From Anaerocolumna sp. MB42-C2 (GTDB lineage Bacteria; Bacillota; Clostridia; Lachnospirales; Lachnospiraceae), in assembly GCF_030913705.1 (NCBI RefSeq), contig NZ_CP133190.1:1-64000 (forward strand): a DNA stretch of 64,000 nucleotides, in the 5' to 3' direction. Position 1 is the stretch's first letter, and every line of letters starts with the position of its first letter. Positions 20,733 to 30,148 of this stretch are shown piece after piece. The position numbers and the translations under genes were made by a program. The notes under the pieces were generated by a model. It saw only the letters and a program-made list of their open reading frames with translations, ran no database searches and had not been told where the DNA came from.

Positions 20733-22239
20733 AAGAAAAAAAGATTATAAATCAGATCAGCTCATAGGCGGTAAAAATGTTGATGATGCAGAACGGAATC
20801 AACCTGAGGAGAAGCCGGGAGCCACGAAAAAGGAACAGACCAATAAAGAAATAATGTTGGTTACTTATATTTTCATTGGTTTGTTAGTGCTCGTATTAGC
20901 TTATATTACTAAATTTATGATAAGCGATAGTTCTGAGGTCATAAATAATGCATATAACGGTAGACAGGACCTTTTATCGGAACAAATAATACGGGGAGAT
21001 ATCATTTCTTCTGATGATAAAATCTTAGCACATACCGTTACAGAAAAAAACGGAAAGGAAAAGCGTGTCTATCCTTATGGAAGTATGTTTACACATATTG
21101 TAGGAAGATTTTCTAAAGGTAAGACAGGACTTGAAGCATCTGAGAATTTTCATCTGTTAACTTCTAATAATAATGCGATCAGTAAAATATTTAGAGAATT
21201 ATCCGGTGAAAAAAATATAGGCGATAATATTATTACCACGCTGGACAGCGAACTGCAGAAAGCTGCTTATAATGCACTTGGTAATTATAAAGGCGCTGTT
21301 GTTGTTACGGAACCAGCTTCCGGTAAAATTCTGGCAATGGTATCAAAACCGGACTATGATCCAAATAATATTGATACTTTATGGGAAGACTTATTGGAAG
21401 ACAGTGATAATAATTCAGCACTTATCAATCGAGCTACCCAGGGATTATATCCACCCGGTTCAACCTTTAAAATTCTTACTGCATTAGAATACATGAAAGA
21501 AAACCCGGATTATAAGAAATATACTTATAACTGTGTTGGAAAAGGTAAATTTAATAATGTGACCATAAATTGTTACAATAACAAGGTTCATGGAAAAGAA
21601 GATATCAAAGAGTCTTTTGCAAAATCCTGTAATTCTTCCTTTGCCAATATCGGAATCACTTTAGATATATCATCATTTCGCAAATTATGTGACAGTTTTT
21701 TATTTAACGCGCCACTGCCAACAAATCTGGTATATAATCAAAGCAGTTTTGTCTTGACTAAAAAATCTTCAAAAACGGAAATACCGCAGACGGTTATCGG
21801 GCAGGGAAAAACGCAAATAACACCGCTTCATAATGCTCTTATTGTTTCAACAATAGCCAACGGCGGTGTTATGATGAAACCTTATGTTGTTGACCATATT
21901 GAAAATCAAAACGGAAATATAATAAAAAAATATATGCCTGAAATATACAAAACAATAATTACACCGGATGAAGCGGGTATTTTAACTGACTTCATGACGG
22001 AAGTAGTGAAACATGGTACGGCAACTTCTTTAAAGAATGATAATTATACCGTGGCGGGTAAAACCGGTTCCGCTGAATATAAAGAAGATAAACCTGCCCA
22101 TGCCTGGTTTATTGGATTTGCACCGGCAGAAAAACCTGAAATAGCAGTTAGCATTATAGTTGAAAGTGTTGGTACAGGAAGTGAATACGCCGTACCAATT
22201 GCATCTGATATATTTGAAACTTATTTTAATAATAAGTGA
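20683..22239 (+). CDS. Class B penicillin-binding protein (PbpA-like)
   Basis: About 518 residues: a short basic cytoplasmic tail, one membrane helix (VTYIFIGLLVLVLAYI), a small N-terminal domain with RGDIIS, and a transpeptidase domain. The catalytic serine is in GSTFKIL, the second motif is SCNSSFANIG (SxN), and the third is VAGKTGSAE. It crosslinks peptidoglycan made by the upstream SEDS protein. The reading frames overlap by about 50 bases, implying coupled translation. The ATG at 20683 is the likely start; TTG at 20692 is an alternative. Confidence 0.9.
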   Translation: MIILKKEKVKRKTQLNKRKKDYKSDQLIGGKNVDDAERNQPEEKPGATKKEQTNKEIMLVTYIFIGLLVLVLAYITKFMISDSSEVINNAYNGRQDLLSEQIIRGDIISSDDKILAHTVTEKNGKEKRVYPYGSMFTHIVGRFSKGKTGLEASENFHLLTSNNNAISKIFRELSGEKNIGDNIITTLDSELQKAAYNALGNYKGAVVVTEPASGKILAMVSKPDYDPNNIDTLWEDLLEDSDNNSALINRATQGLYPPGSTFKILTALEYMKENPDYKKYTYNCVGKGKFNNVTINCYNNKVHGKEDIKESFAKSCNSSFANIGITLDISSFRKLCDSFLFNAPLPTNLVYNQSSFVLTKKSSKTEIPQTVIGQGKTQITPLHNALIVSTIANGGVMMKPYVVDHIENQNGNIIKKYMPEIYKTIITPDEAGILTDFMTEVVKHGTATSLKNDNYTVAGKTGSAEYKEDKPAHAWFIGFAPAEKPEIAVSIIVESVGTGSEYAVPIASDIFETYFNNK

Positions 22240-22332
22240 TTTTATGACAAAGAATTTAGGGGTATGTTATAATTGTATAAAGTAAAACTCTTGGTAGCCT
22301 GGATATATTTGTTAGAATTGCATAAATATTAG

Positions 22333-22361
22333 TTGAACAATTATGTAAAATGATGTATACT
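22333..22361 (+). promoter_or_regulatory. Promoter of the NUDIX gene
   Basis: TTGAAC (22333-22338), 17-base spacer, TATACT (22356-22361), ending 42 bases before the start codon. A weaker TATAAT at 22268 has no good -35 partner. Confidence 0.6.
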
Positions 22362-22403
22362 GTTAATAGGAAATCGACTCACCAAAATACAGGAGGAATT
22401 GCG

Positions 22404-22856
22404 ATGATTGAGGCAACGAGCTGTGGCGGTGTAGTTATATTCAGAGGAAAGATTTTACTACTGTATAAGAACTATAAAAACAAATATGAAGGATGGGTTC
22501 TGCCAAAAGGGACTGTGGAGGAAGGCGAAGAATATAAGGAGACAGCCATACGTGAAGTAAAAGAAGAAACAGGAACGGATGCTTCTATTATTAAGTATAT
22601 TGGAAAAAGTCAATATACATTCAGCACACCGCAGAATACAGTAATAAAGGATGTTCATTGGTATTTAATGATGTCTGATAGCTATTACAGCAAACCACAA
22701 AGAGAAGAATATTTTATGGATTCCGGATATTACAAGTTTCATGAAGCATATCACATGTTAAAGTTTTCCAATGAAAAGCAGATATTGGAACGCGCTTATA
22801 ATGAATATGTAGATTTAAAAAAAAGTAATCTATGGGGTAACAAAAAATATTTCTAA
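22404..22856 (+). CDS. NUDIX hydrolase
   Basis: 150 residues from the ATG at 22404, which follows AGGAGGAATTGCG. The Nudix box is clear: GTVEEGEEYKETAIREVKEE with TG after it, preceded by GWVLPKG. Such enzymes split nucleoside diphosphates linked to another group; the substrate cannot be read from the box. A strong terminator follows, so it is likely a single-gene unit. Confidence 0.88.
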   Translation: MIEATSCGGVVIFRGKILLLYKNYKNKYEGWVLPKGTVEEGEEYKETAIREVKEETGTDASIIKYIGKSQYTFSTPQNTVIKDVHWYLMMSDSYYSKPQREEYFMDSGYYKFHEAYHMLKFSNEKQILERAYNEYVDLKKSNLWGNKKYF

Positions 22857-22905
22857 ACAATTTGATGGAGCAGATCAAATTTATGATTAAAATTAATACG
22901 AATTA

Positions 22906-22936
22906 AAAGACAAGCCCTTGTGCTTGTCTTTTTTAA
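22906..22936 (+). terminator. Terminator after NUDIX gene
   Basis: Perfect 10-bp stem AAAGACAAGC / GCTTGTCTTT with a 6-base loop, followed by a T-run. The next gene starts 13 bases later. Confidence 0.85.
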
Positions 22937-22948
22937 AGGGGAAAGAGT

Positions 22949-23641
22949 ATGTATAAAGTGTTAGTTGTAGAAGATGATGAGGATATTAATAGAATCTTAA
23001 AAAGATATTTAGAAAATCATGGATACCAGGCTTTTAGTGCTTATTCAGGAACAGAGGCCAGGCTTTTAATGTCAATGGGTCATTATGAACTGATTCTTCT
23101 GGATCTAATGATACCCGGAATAACAGGAGAAGAACTGATTAAAGAAATCAGACAAAAAGATAACACTCCGATTATTGTCATTTCCGCGAAAAGTACATTG
23201 GAGGATAAAGTTAATACATTAAAAAGTGGTGCCGATGATTATATAACAAAACCTTTTGCACGGGAAGAAGTTCTGGCCAGAGTAGAAGCAATGCTAAGGA
23301 GAAGCGATCGTCCCAAGATAAATAATGGGAATGTTGAGGTTTACACTTTTAAAAATTTAATAATAGACCCAAAATCAAGGGAAGTAACAGTAAATGGAAA
23401 TGAAATTACCCTTACAGCATTTGAATTTGATATTTTATTATTGTTAGTAAGAAATAAAGAGCAGGTATTTACAAAAGAGCAATTATACCAGGAGATCTGG
23501 CAGAATGGTTATTATGGTGAAGATAATACAATAAATGTCCATATCAGTAATATCAGAAAAAAGGTTAAAGAATTCGATGATATTTCTTACATTAAAACAG
23601 TCTGGGGAATAGGATTTAAAATGGATACGGCTGTAATGTGA
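22949..23641 (+). CDS. OmpR/PhoB-family response regulator
   Basis: 230 residues. Receiver domain with acidic EDDED near the start, the phosphoacceptor Asp in ILLDLMIPG (~D52), and Lys in YITKPF. The C-terminal winged helix is the OmpR type (TLTAFEFDILLLLVRNK, then VHISNIRKKV and IKTVWGIGFKM). It belongs with the histidine kinase at 25833; the ABC exporter lies between them, as in antimicrobial-peptide sensing and detoxification modules. Confidence 0.93.
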   Translation: MYKVLVVEDDEDINRILKRYLENHGYQAFSAYSGTEARLLMSMGHYELILLDLMIPGITGEELIKEIRQKDNTPIIVISAKSTLEDKVNTLKSGADDYITKPFAREEVLARVEAMLRRSDRPKINNGNVEVYTFKNLIIDPKSREVTVNGNEITLTAFEFDILLLLVRNKEQVFTKEQLYQEIWQNGYYGEDNTINVHISNIRKKVKEFDDISYIKTVWGIGFKMDTAVM

Positions 23642-23736
23642 GAAAAACGTATCTTTATACTTTCTTTAAACTTTATTAAGTACTTATTAAAATGAAACAG
23701 GTATGATAAACAGGTAAGGAAAACAGTTTTTAGGGT

Positions 23737-23877
23737 AATTGCGAAACAATATAGTTATTTAAATATTCCATACAATTCATACGAATTTTATATCTTCCGT
23801 TGCCTTTAAGGGCAAGATTCAGCTCTAAAATTGTATAATTGCATGTCATATAATTGCAAATTTTGAGTTTCGCAATT
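23737..23877 (+). repeat. 141-bp element with 11-bp terminal inverted repeats
   Basis: AATTGCGAAAC at 23737-23747 is the exact complement of GTTTCGCAATT at 23867-23877. Internal blocks (CTCTAAAATTGTATAATTGC versus GCAAATTTTGAG read backwards) also pair. The element has no ORF and fills the gap between the regulator and its target exporter. It may be a MITE-like insertion or a large regulatory structure. Confidence 0.45.
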
Positions 23878-23911
23878 GGCTAATATAACAGTTTTTGTGA
23901 AAGGAGAAAAA

Positions 23912-24844
23912 ATGAGGAACATAGTATTAACAACGAAAAACCTTACTAAGAAGTATAATAACATACCTGTTTTAAGCGACATTAATATGGAATTAAAGCA
24001 GGGTGAAATCTATGGTCTTGTTGGTAAAAACGGTGCAGGAAAAACTACGCTGCTAAGGCTTATAACAGGCCAGACATTTCCAACGGAGGGAGAAATATCT
24101 TTGTTTCATGTTTCGGGAGAAAAAGCGTTAAACAAAGAAAGAAAAAGAATAGGTGCTATTATTGAATCACCGAGTTTCTACTCTTACCTGAGTGCGGAAC
24201 AGAATCTGGAATACTACCGGGTTCAAAGGAGTATACCGGGTAAGAATTGTATTAAGGATGTTCTAAAAGAAGTCGGTTTATCTGATGCAGGTAATAAAAG
24301 GTATAAAAGCTTTTCCCTGGGCATGAAGCAGAGACTTGGAATTGCTCTTGCACTTTTAAATAATCCGGAAATTTTACTTTTAGATGAACCGATTAACGGA
24401 TTGGATCCTTTTGGTATTGTAGAGATCAGAAATTTAATGTTGAAGTTAAGCCACGAAAAAAATATTACCATATTAATATCCAGTCACATATTATCTGAGT
24501 TATCTAATCTTGTGACCAATTATGGATTTATTCATAATGGAATTTTACTTAAACAGTTATCCCATGACGAATTATCAAAAGAATGCAGCAAATATCTTGA
24601 AGTCAGAGTGGATCAGGTGGAAAAAATGACTGCTCTGTTAGAAAAAGAGTTAAGCTGCACCTCTTACAAAGTTACACCGGAGTATGCCATTCGGATATAC
24701 GACTATTTAGACCGCCCGGCGATCATAAGCCGTCTGGCAGTCAATTATGGCATTGAACTTAATTCCATTCAGGTTCAGGAAATGAATCTGGAAAATTATT
24801 TTATTCAGTTAGTAGGAGGTTTAGAAAATGGTACCATATATTAA
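23912..24844 (+). CDS. ABC transporter ATP-binding protein (BcrA/lantibiotic-immunity type)
   Basis: 310 residues from ATG 23912, which follows AAAGGAGAAAA. Walker A GKNGAGKTT, signature SLGMKQRLGIALAL, Walker B ILLLDEP with the NGLDP switch, and an H-loop in ISSHILSEL. The long C-terminal extension is typical of bacitracin and lantibiotic efflux ATPases. It overlaps the permease gene by 17 bases. Substrate unknown. Confidence 0.88.
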   Translation: MRNIVLTTKNLTKKYNNIPVLSDINMELKQGEIYGLVGKNGAGKTTLLRLITGQTFPTEGEISLFHVSGEKALNKERKRIGAIIESPSFYSYLSAEQNLEYYRVQRSIPGKNCIKDVLKEVGLSDAGNKRYKSFSLGMKQRLGIALALLNNPEILLLDEPINGLDPFGIVEIRNLMLKLSHEKNITILISSHILSELSNLVTNYGFIHNGILLKQLSHDELSKECSKYLEVRVDQVEKMTALLEKELSCTSYKVTPEYAIRIYDYLDRPAIISRLAVNYGIELNSIQVQEMNLENYFIQLVGGLENGTIY

Positions 24845-25604
24845 AAGTGAAGTTTATCGTTTGATACGATATAAATGGATTTATGTATTTATAATTATTT
24901 GTTCTGGCTTATTGTTAAGCTCTAATATTATATTAGCTGCTGTAAAGTATGCTGACAGCAGTTTTATATGGGCAAATACTTATTTTTCCTTTTCCAATGT
25001 TTATAACAGTATGGTAATGGTTTATATCTTATGTATCATGGTTTCAAACATGATATTTGGTAATGAGCATACTAACCATACTATGAAAAATAGTATTTCA
25101 TACGGTATTTCAAGAGGTACCATTTATTTTGGAAAACTACTGGTTCAAATGGTTTATTCTCTTATAGCTTTTACAATCATTATTGGAGTGCATGTAATTA
25201 GTGCTTATCTTTTGCTGGAACATTCCGGTACCAGCGAATTAATCATGCTGATAAGGTCTTGTACAGCTTGTACGCCCTTATTGCTGTTCGGGTTAGCAGC
25301 ATCCAATTGTTTTGTATTTAATATCGAAGGTTCCGGAGCGGTAGCTGCTTCCAGCGGGCTAATGATAGTATTACCCCTGGTCAGTAATATGTTGGGAATG
25401 AGATTTCGAATGTTTGCTGAATTAAGTAAGATTTTACCATGGAATATCATGAATTATTCCAGTTATGATCCTGCCCTTAAGCAACTTTTCATGTATTGGA
25501 GTACTAATTCCGGTTATCTGAAATGCTGGATATATGGAATGATACAAATGGCTGTTATCGCAGTAATAGGATATTTCTGGTTTAGAAAAAAGGAGATTAA
25601 ATAG
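24828..25604 (+). CDS. ABC-2 type membrane permease
   Basis: 258 residues with about six hydrophobic segments, beginning MVPYIKSEVYRLIRYKW as in BcrB/NsrE-like permeases. The ribosome binding site TAGGAGG lies in the end of the ATPase gene. Together they form a two-protein exporter, probably controlled by the two-component system whose genes flank it. Confidence 0.85.
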   Translation: MVPYIKSEVYRLIRYKWIYVFIIICSGLLLSSNIILAAVKYADSSFIWANTYFSFSNVYNSMVMVYILCIMVSNMIFGNEHTNHTMKNSISYGISRGTIYFGKLLVQMVYSLIAFTIIIGVHVISAYLLLEHSGTSELIMLIRSCTACTPLLLFGLAASNCFVFNIEGSGAVAASSGLMIVLPLVSNMLGMRFRMFAELSKILPWNIMNYSSYDPALKQLFMYWSTNSGYLKCWIYGMIQMAVIAVIGYFWFRKKEIK

Positions 25605-25832
25605 GTAAGATTTGAAATTATATCATATCAGAGTGTTTGGAACAATTATTTTATTGCGGTGAAATATATAGATAAGAAATAAAAACATATAGATAGATTA
25701 TATAGATAAGAAAATTATTTAGATAAAAAATAAAATCATATATAATATATCATAAAATTTCTGTGCTACGGAATAGATGTTAGAATTAAGTATTATAAAT
25801 AAAAAAATCTTTTTGACAGGAGGATAGGCCGG

Positions 25833-26735
25833 ATGTTATATATCATAATTGGTTTAAGTGTATTATGTATTTATTTTGCGGTTCGTTTTATAATCCTTAG
25901 TCGGTCAATCCAAAATACCGCAGAACAGATGGAAGAAATCCAAGCTATAAAAGACAGTAATCGTATATTAAAGGCTATATCAACAGATAAACCCATGGAA
26001 AAACTTTTGCAAAGGATTAACATACTCTATGATTCCGGACAGAGGGAAAGAATCCAATATCAAAGAAGGGAAACACAGATCAGAAAAGAGATTGAGAATA
26101 TCTCCCATGACTTGCGGACGCCTTTAACCTCAATAATGGGATATGTGGATCTGATACAGGATCCGTTGTCTACAGAAGTAGAAAAAGAAGAATATTTGAA
26201 TATCATCTACAAAAGAGCAAAAGTGCTCCAGGGTTTTATTGAGGATTTTTATGAGTTATCCAGAATGGAGGGCGAAGAGTATCCGGTTCATTATGAAATA
26301 ATATCTGCCGGAACTATTTTAAAGGAAGTTGTGGTTTCATATTACCAGCAATTTGAAAAAAAAGGTATTCAGGTTGATATTCAAATAGAAGAAAAACCAT
26401 GTTATATTATTGCCGATAAAATACAACTTAACCGGATCTTTAATAATCTGATTCAAAATGCTCTGAAATATACGAAGTCTTTTTTTAGATTAAAACTTTA
26501 TAGTGCCGAGGAAGAATGTATTATTCTATTTCAAAATGATCATAATTTATTAAAAGATGATGAGATAGAGCATATATTTGACCGATTTTACACCGGCGAT
26601 GAAACACGGAACGGGCAAAGTACCGGTCTGGGACTTACCATTGCAAAACTTCTTACGGAAAATATGAAAGGTAAAATTTCTGCAAAGATTAAGGACAATC
26701 TGTTTACAATTGAGATAAACTGGAAAATAAAATAA
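25833..26735 (+). CDS. Sensor histidine kinase
   Basis: 300 residues: one N-terminal membrane helix (LYIIIGLSVLCIYFAVRFIIL), a short linker, the H box SHDLRTPLTSIMGY, the N box NRIFNNLIQNALKYT, and a G box STGLGLTIAKLL. There is no extracellular loop or HAMP domain, so it probably senses through a partner such as the adjacent exporter. AGGAGG lies eight bases before the ATG. Just past its end is a two-copy tandem repeat of TTGGAAAATCAATAAAGAAA (26740-26783). Confidence 0.88.
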   Translation: MLYIIIGLSVLCIYFAVRFIILSRSIQNTAEQMEEIQAIKDSNRILKAISTDKPMEKLLQRINILYDSGQRERIQYQRRETQIRKEIENISHDLRTPLTSIMGYVDLIQDPLSTEVEKEEYLNIIYKRAKVLQGFIEDFYELSRMEGEEYPVHYEIISAGTILKEVVVSYYQQFEKKGIQVDIQIEEKPCYIIADKIQLNRIFNNLIQNALKYTKSFFRLKLYSAEEECIILFQNDHNLLKDDEIEHIFDRFYTGDETRNGQSTGLGLTIAKLLTENMKGKISAKIKDNLFTIEINWKIK

Positions 26736-26785
26736 ATAAATTGGAAAATCAATAAAGAAAATTGGAAAATCAATAAAGAAAATGC

Positions 26786-26814
26786 TTGCCAGATATTGAA
26801 ACATGTGTTATAAT
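26786..26814 (+). promoter_or_regulatory. rpsB promoter
   Basis: TTGCCA (26786-26791), 17-base spacer, perfect TATAAT (26809-26814). Transcription would begin near 26821, leaving a leader of about 95 bases before rpsB. Confidence 0.75.
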
Positions 26815-26831
26815 TCATATGCTAAATTGCA

Positions 26832-26888
26832 CGTATGTTGATTTTTGACACGGTGCCCACGGGGTCTGTCAAAAAAACGATACATACG
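26832..26888 (+). ncRNA. Candidate rpsB leader RNA structure
   Basis: The leader folds with an outer stem CGTATGT/ACATACG (26832-26838, 26882-26888) and an inner stem TTGACA/TGTCAA (26845-26850, 26867-26872) around a GC-rich loop. The structure ends 28 bases before the start codon. Ribosomal protein genes often have autoregulatory leaders, so this could bind S2. It could not be compared with known rpsB leader motifs. Confidence 0.45.
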
Positions 26889-26916
26889 GAAGAAATCAAC
26901 CAAATGGAGGACAATT

Positions 26917-27672
26917 ATGAGCGTTATATCAATGAAGCAATTACTTGAAGCAGGTGTACATTTCGGACACCAGACAAGAAGATGGAACCCTAAAATGGCA
27001 GAGTACATCTACACAGAAAGAAACGGAATCTATATTATCGACTTACAGAAATCTGTAGGAAAAGTGGATGAAGCTTATTATGCAATCAAAAATGTTGTTG
27101 CAGAAGGCGGTAAAGTTCTTTTCGTAGGTACTAAAAAACAAGCTCAGGATTCTATCAAATCAGAAGCAGAACGCTGCGGTATGTATTATGTAAATGAAAG
27201 ATGGTTAGGCGGTATGTTAACAAACTTCAAGACCATCCAGAGTAGAATTGCAAGATTAAAACAAATCGAAACTATGTCCCAAGACGGTACTTTCGAAGTT
27301 CTTCCTAAAAAAGAAGTTATTGAACTGAAAAAAGAATGGGAAAAACTTGAGAAAAATCTTGGCGGTATTAAAGATATGAAGACTATTCCAGATGCAATCT
27401 TTGTTGTAGATCCTAAGAAAGAAAGAATCTGTATCCAGGAAGCACATGTATTAGGTATTCCATTGATTGGTATTGCAGATACAAACTGTGATCCTGAAGA
27501 ATTAGACTATGTAATTCCAGGTAATGACGACGCAATCAGAGCCGTTAAATTAATCGTGGCTAAGATGGCAGATGCAGTTATTGAAGCAAATCAGGGTGTT
27601 CAGATGACTGACGCTGCTGAAGATACTGTAGAAGCAGCAGAAGAAAACGCAGAAGCAATAGTAGAAGCATAG
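26917..27672 (+). CDS. rpsB: 30S ribosomal protein S2
   Basis: 251 residues from ATG 26917, which follows AATGGAGGACAATT; the frame extends upstream but [19 protein letters not shown] is the standard S2 start. Typical segments follow: [23 protein letters not shown] and [12 protein letters not shown]. The C-terminus is an acidic alanine/glutamate tail. It precedes tsf, as in most bacteria. Confidence 0.97.
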   Translation: MSVISMKQLLEAGVHFGHQTRRWNPKMAEYIYTERNGIYIIDLQKSVGKVDEAYYAIKNVVAEGGKVLFVGTKKQAQDSIKSEAERCGMYYVNERWLGGMLTNFKTIQSRIARLKQIETMSQDGTFEVLPKKEVIELKKEWEKLEKNLGGIKDMKTIPDAIFVVDPKKERICIQEAHVLGIPLIGIADTNCDPEELDYVIPGNDDAIRAVKLIVAKMADAVIEANQGVQMTDAAEDTVEAAEENAEAIVEA

Positions 27673-27840
27673 TGTTGATTCAGCCGCCTGCGGTTCTAGG
27701 AACAACGCATACATGCGTTTATGTACACAAAACATGAAATTAATGCATGTTTTGGTACGTAGATTAACTCGAAATTCTGTGAACTTCTTCAGTTAACTGA
27801 ATAGTTACAAAGCATAATCAATTAATGGAGGTATATTAAC

Positions 27841-28767
27841 ATGGCTATTACAGCAGCAATGGTTAAAGATTTAAGAGAAATGACCGGTGCCGGCATGATG
27901 GATTGTAAAAAAGCTCTCGCCGCTACCGAAGGTGATATGGATAAAGCAGTAGAATTCTTACGTGAAAAAGGTCTTGCAGCGGCTGAGAAAAAAGCTGGAA
28001 GAATTGCAGCAGAGGGTGTCTGCGCAACTTCTATCAGTGAAGATGGCAAAACTGCAGCTATTGTAGAAGTTAACAGCGAAACAGATTTCGTTGCTAAAAA
28101 CGAAACATTTAGAGCCTTTGTTACTGCTGTTGTTAATCAGGCAGCAAAAACAACTACAACTGATATCGATGCATTTTTAGCTGAAAAGTGGGAATTAGAT
28201 TCCTCTAAAACTATTAAAGAAGAATTATCTTCTCAGATTGCAATTATCGGTGAGAATATGAACATCAGAAGATTCCAGAAAGTTGTTGCAGAGAACGGAT
28301 TTGTTGAATCCTATATCCATGGCGGCGGAAGAATCGGTGTTTTAGTTGAAGCAGAATGTGCAGTATATAATGACGCAGCAAGAGAAGCAGCTAAAAATAT
28401 TGCTATGCAGATTGCAGCTATTTATCCTAAATATGTTCAAAGATCTGAGATTCCTCAGGATTATATCGAACATGAAAAAGAAATTTTAAAAGCACAGGCT
28501 ATGAATGAAAACACCGGCAAACCAGAAAATATCATTGAAAAAATGATTGAAGGCCGTTTAAACAAAGAACTAAAAGAAATTTGCTTAGTTGATCAGATCT
28601 ATGTAAAAGATGGTGACTTAACAGTTCAAAAATATCTTGATGCTGTATCTAAAGAACTTGGCACTCCTATTGCAATTAAGAGTTTCGTACGTTTTGAAAC
28701 AGGTGAAGGTCTTGCTAAAAAAGAAGAAAACTTTGCCGATGAAGTTGCAAAACAAATGGGAATGTAA
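27841..28767 (+). CDS. tsf: Elongation factor Ts
   Basis: 308 residues. Nucleotide exchange factor for EF-Tu. The N-terminus MAITAAMVKDLREMTGAGMMDCKKAL and the TDFVAKNE motif are diagnostic. Start follows ATGGAGGTATATTAAC. Its last 21 bases and the 34 after them are repeated exactly at 62257. pyrH and frr, which usually follow tsf, are not present; decayed sequence begins right after its terminator. Confidence 0.97.
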   Translation: MAITAAMVKDLREMTGAGMMDCKKALAATEGDMDKAVEFLREKGLAAAEKKAGRIAAEGVCATSISEDGKTAAIVEVNSETDFVAKNETFRAFVTAVVNQAAKTTTTDIDAFLAEKWELDSSKTIKEELSSQIAIIGENMNIRRFQKVVAENGFVESYIHGGGRIGVLVEAECAVYNDAAREAAKNIAMQIAAIYPKYVQRSEIPQDYIEHEKEILKAQAMNENTGKPENIIEKMIEGRLNKELKEICLVDQIYVKDGDLTVQKYLDAVSKELGTPIAIKSFVRFETGEGLAKKEENFADEVAKQMGM

Positions 28768-28801
28768 TAAAAGCTGAAAGGCAACTTCATCGTAGGAAGC
28801 T
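28747..28801 (+). repeat. Direct repeat copy 1 (tsf 3' end)
   Basis: 55 bases identical to 62257-62311, running from the last codons of tsf (AKQMGM and stop) into the downstream spacer. A partial further copy (GCAAAACAAATG) follows at 28803. The two copies face the same way and bracket 33.5 kb of accessory DNA. Confidence 0.9.
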
Positions 28802-28845
28802 TGCAAAACAAATGATAATTTAACTTAATATTTAAAAGAGAGTTT

Positions 28846-28880
28846 AAACCACCGGAAACTTAGTTTCCGGTGGTTTTCTT
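28846..28880 (+). terminator. tsf terminator
   Basis: Perfect 15-bp stem, AAACCACCGGAAACT and its complement, with one loop base between arms, then TTCTT. Ends the rpsB-tsf unit. Confidence 0.9.
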
Positions 28881-28942
28881 GCGTTTTTAGGGTATCGTAA
28901 AATACCGCAGGTTTTCGGGGCAATGCTTCGGTATATCTGAAT

Positions 28943-29077
28943 ATGGTTTTTGGTGGTTACTATCAGATGGTGAATGCCGGTAATATTATCGCGGGAAATT
29001 TGGGGGGTAAGGACGATATTCTTAGTCAACAAGAAATTTTAAAGCAAGCCGAAGAGATAGGGCGAAAACTAAACTGA
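28943..29077 (+). pseudogene. C-terminal fragment, possibly an NAD(P)H-flavin oxidoreductase
   Basis: A 44-codon open stretch (MVFGGYYQMVNAGN, then DILSQQEILKQAEEIGRKLN and stop) without a binding site or preceding domain. The ending resembles C-termini of flavodoxin-fold NAD(P)H oxidoreductases, but the match is from memory and weak. It starts the decayed stretch behind tsf. A second short open piece at about 29098-29179 (ATGGSMVPEDVMKEYIRKG) is unrecognised. Confidence 0.35.
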
Positions 29078-29459
29078 CTGTACTAAATAGTGATAGGTTA
29101 TATCGTATGGGCCACGGGCGGTAGCATGGTTCCGGAAGATGTGATGAAGGAATATATCCGCAAGGGAGAGAAGGGGTAGAAGTTCCCGGTCTGCAAACAT
29201 GTTACAACAGTATTACGAGTAAGTCTCTCAGAACCTTTAAACTGCAAGGCCTTGAGGGACTTTATCGGTATTGGTTGAGTATTCTGCACATTAAAAGTCT
29301 CGGGGTATATCCCATGAGTTGACTACTTCAGAATCCCTATTCTCCGTGTGTTTGCGTGCAACTTATGGTATAAGTCTTTATATATTGTGCTTCCCTCGTA
29401 GAGGTTCTACACATAATACCTGCGGTACTATGCCGTTGTTCTTAAACCACTTTTTAGTA

Positions 29460-29639
29460 AGGGAAAAAATCATTTTAATTGGAGGACACGGCAACATTGG
29501 GACACACTTGATGGAGAGATGGATACAGGCCGATCCGAAGGTGGGGTTTATTAGTATCTTCCGCAGCGGCAGGCCGGAGAAGCTTCCTGCAAGTCTTACC
29601 GATACAAAAAGGTATAATGGATTTCGGTGTACATTTTAA
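29460..29639 (+). pseudogene. Rossmann-fold dehydrogenase fragment
   Basis: EKIILIGGHGNIGTHLMERW has the GxxGxxG pattern of an NAD(P)-binding start. It runs only ~50 codons and then loses frame; a continuation in another frame (NVDSYIGKVPEHADAIVDLVG) lies at about 29640-29720. Several frame changes mean it is not functional. Confidence 0.4.
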
Positions 29640-29850
29640 ATGTGGATTCCTATATTGGCAAAGTGCCGGAGCATGCCGATGCCATTGTGGATTTAGTCGG
29701 TACGGCCACCGTAAATGGCGTTTAGACATTTTAAAAGCTGAATGTCGAGCCTGTTAAGGTTATGATTAAACTCATGGATCGCTTGTCCATTCCAAGAGAC
29801 TACTATATCTTCGGAATTATTGAAAAATTGGAGGTTGGTAGGGGTCTATA

Positions 29851-30060
29851 CTGACGATTGCAGCTCAGGTAAAAACAAAAATGATTTCGAAAAAACTGCT
29901 AAAGCTTTGTGAAAGCAGAAAGGTTGATGTAATAATGTGTAGTACCCAAACGGATTTACCTGAAAAGACGATGCTGTTAAATGAAATTGGCATTCCTATT
30001 TATGTTCTGGAGGAAAGCCGGATAATTGATCATAAAACGGCGGATGATTCGTTATATTGA
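29851..30060 (+). pseudogene. Unrecognised C-terminal gene fragment
   Basis: 70 codons open to a stop (LTIAAQVKTKMISKKLL, then VDVIMCSTQTDLPEK and IPIYVLEESRIID), clearly protein-like but without a start or binding site. The alternating strand/helix pattern suggests the end of an alpha/beta domain. Family not recognised. Confidence 0.35.
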
Positions 30061-30071
30061 TTAAGTGTTCT

Positions 30072-30104
30072 AGACCTGCCAAGCTCTCTGTGGCAGGTCT
30101 TTTA
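30072..30104 (+). terminator. Terminator between the decayed stretch and marR
   Basis: 10-bp stem AGACCTGCCA / TGGCAGGTCT followed by TTTTATTT. On the minus strand it lies 45 bases beyond the marR-type stop. Confidence 0.8.
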
Positions 30105-30148
30105 TTTGTTTCAGTAGAAACCTGCACTGTTCTTGGGTTACCAATCAT

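Noticed and set aside
26550-26818. Minus-strand phenylalanine-rich ORFs at the kinase end
   Set aside because: They arise from the AT-rich tandem repeat and the antisense of the kinase.
26815-26822. CATATGCT after the rpsB -10 box as another member of the set
   Set aside because: It directly abuts the -10 box, lacks the 5' RG, and rpsB is a core gene; likely chance in AT-rich DNA.
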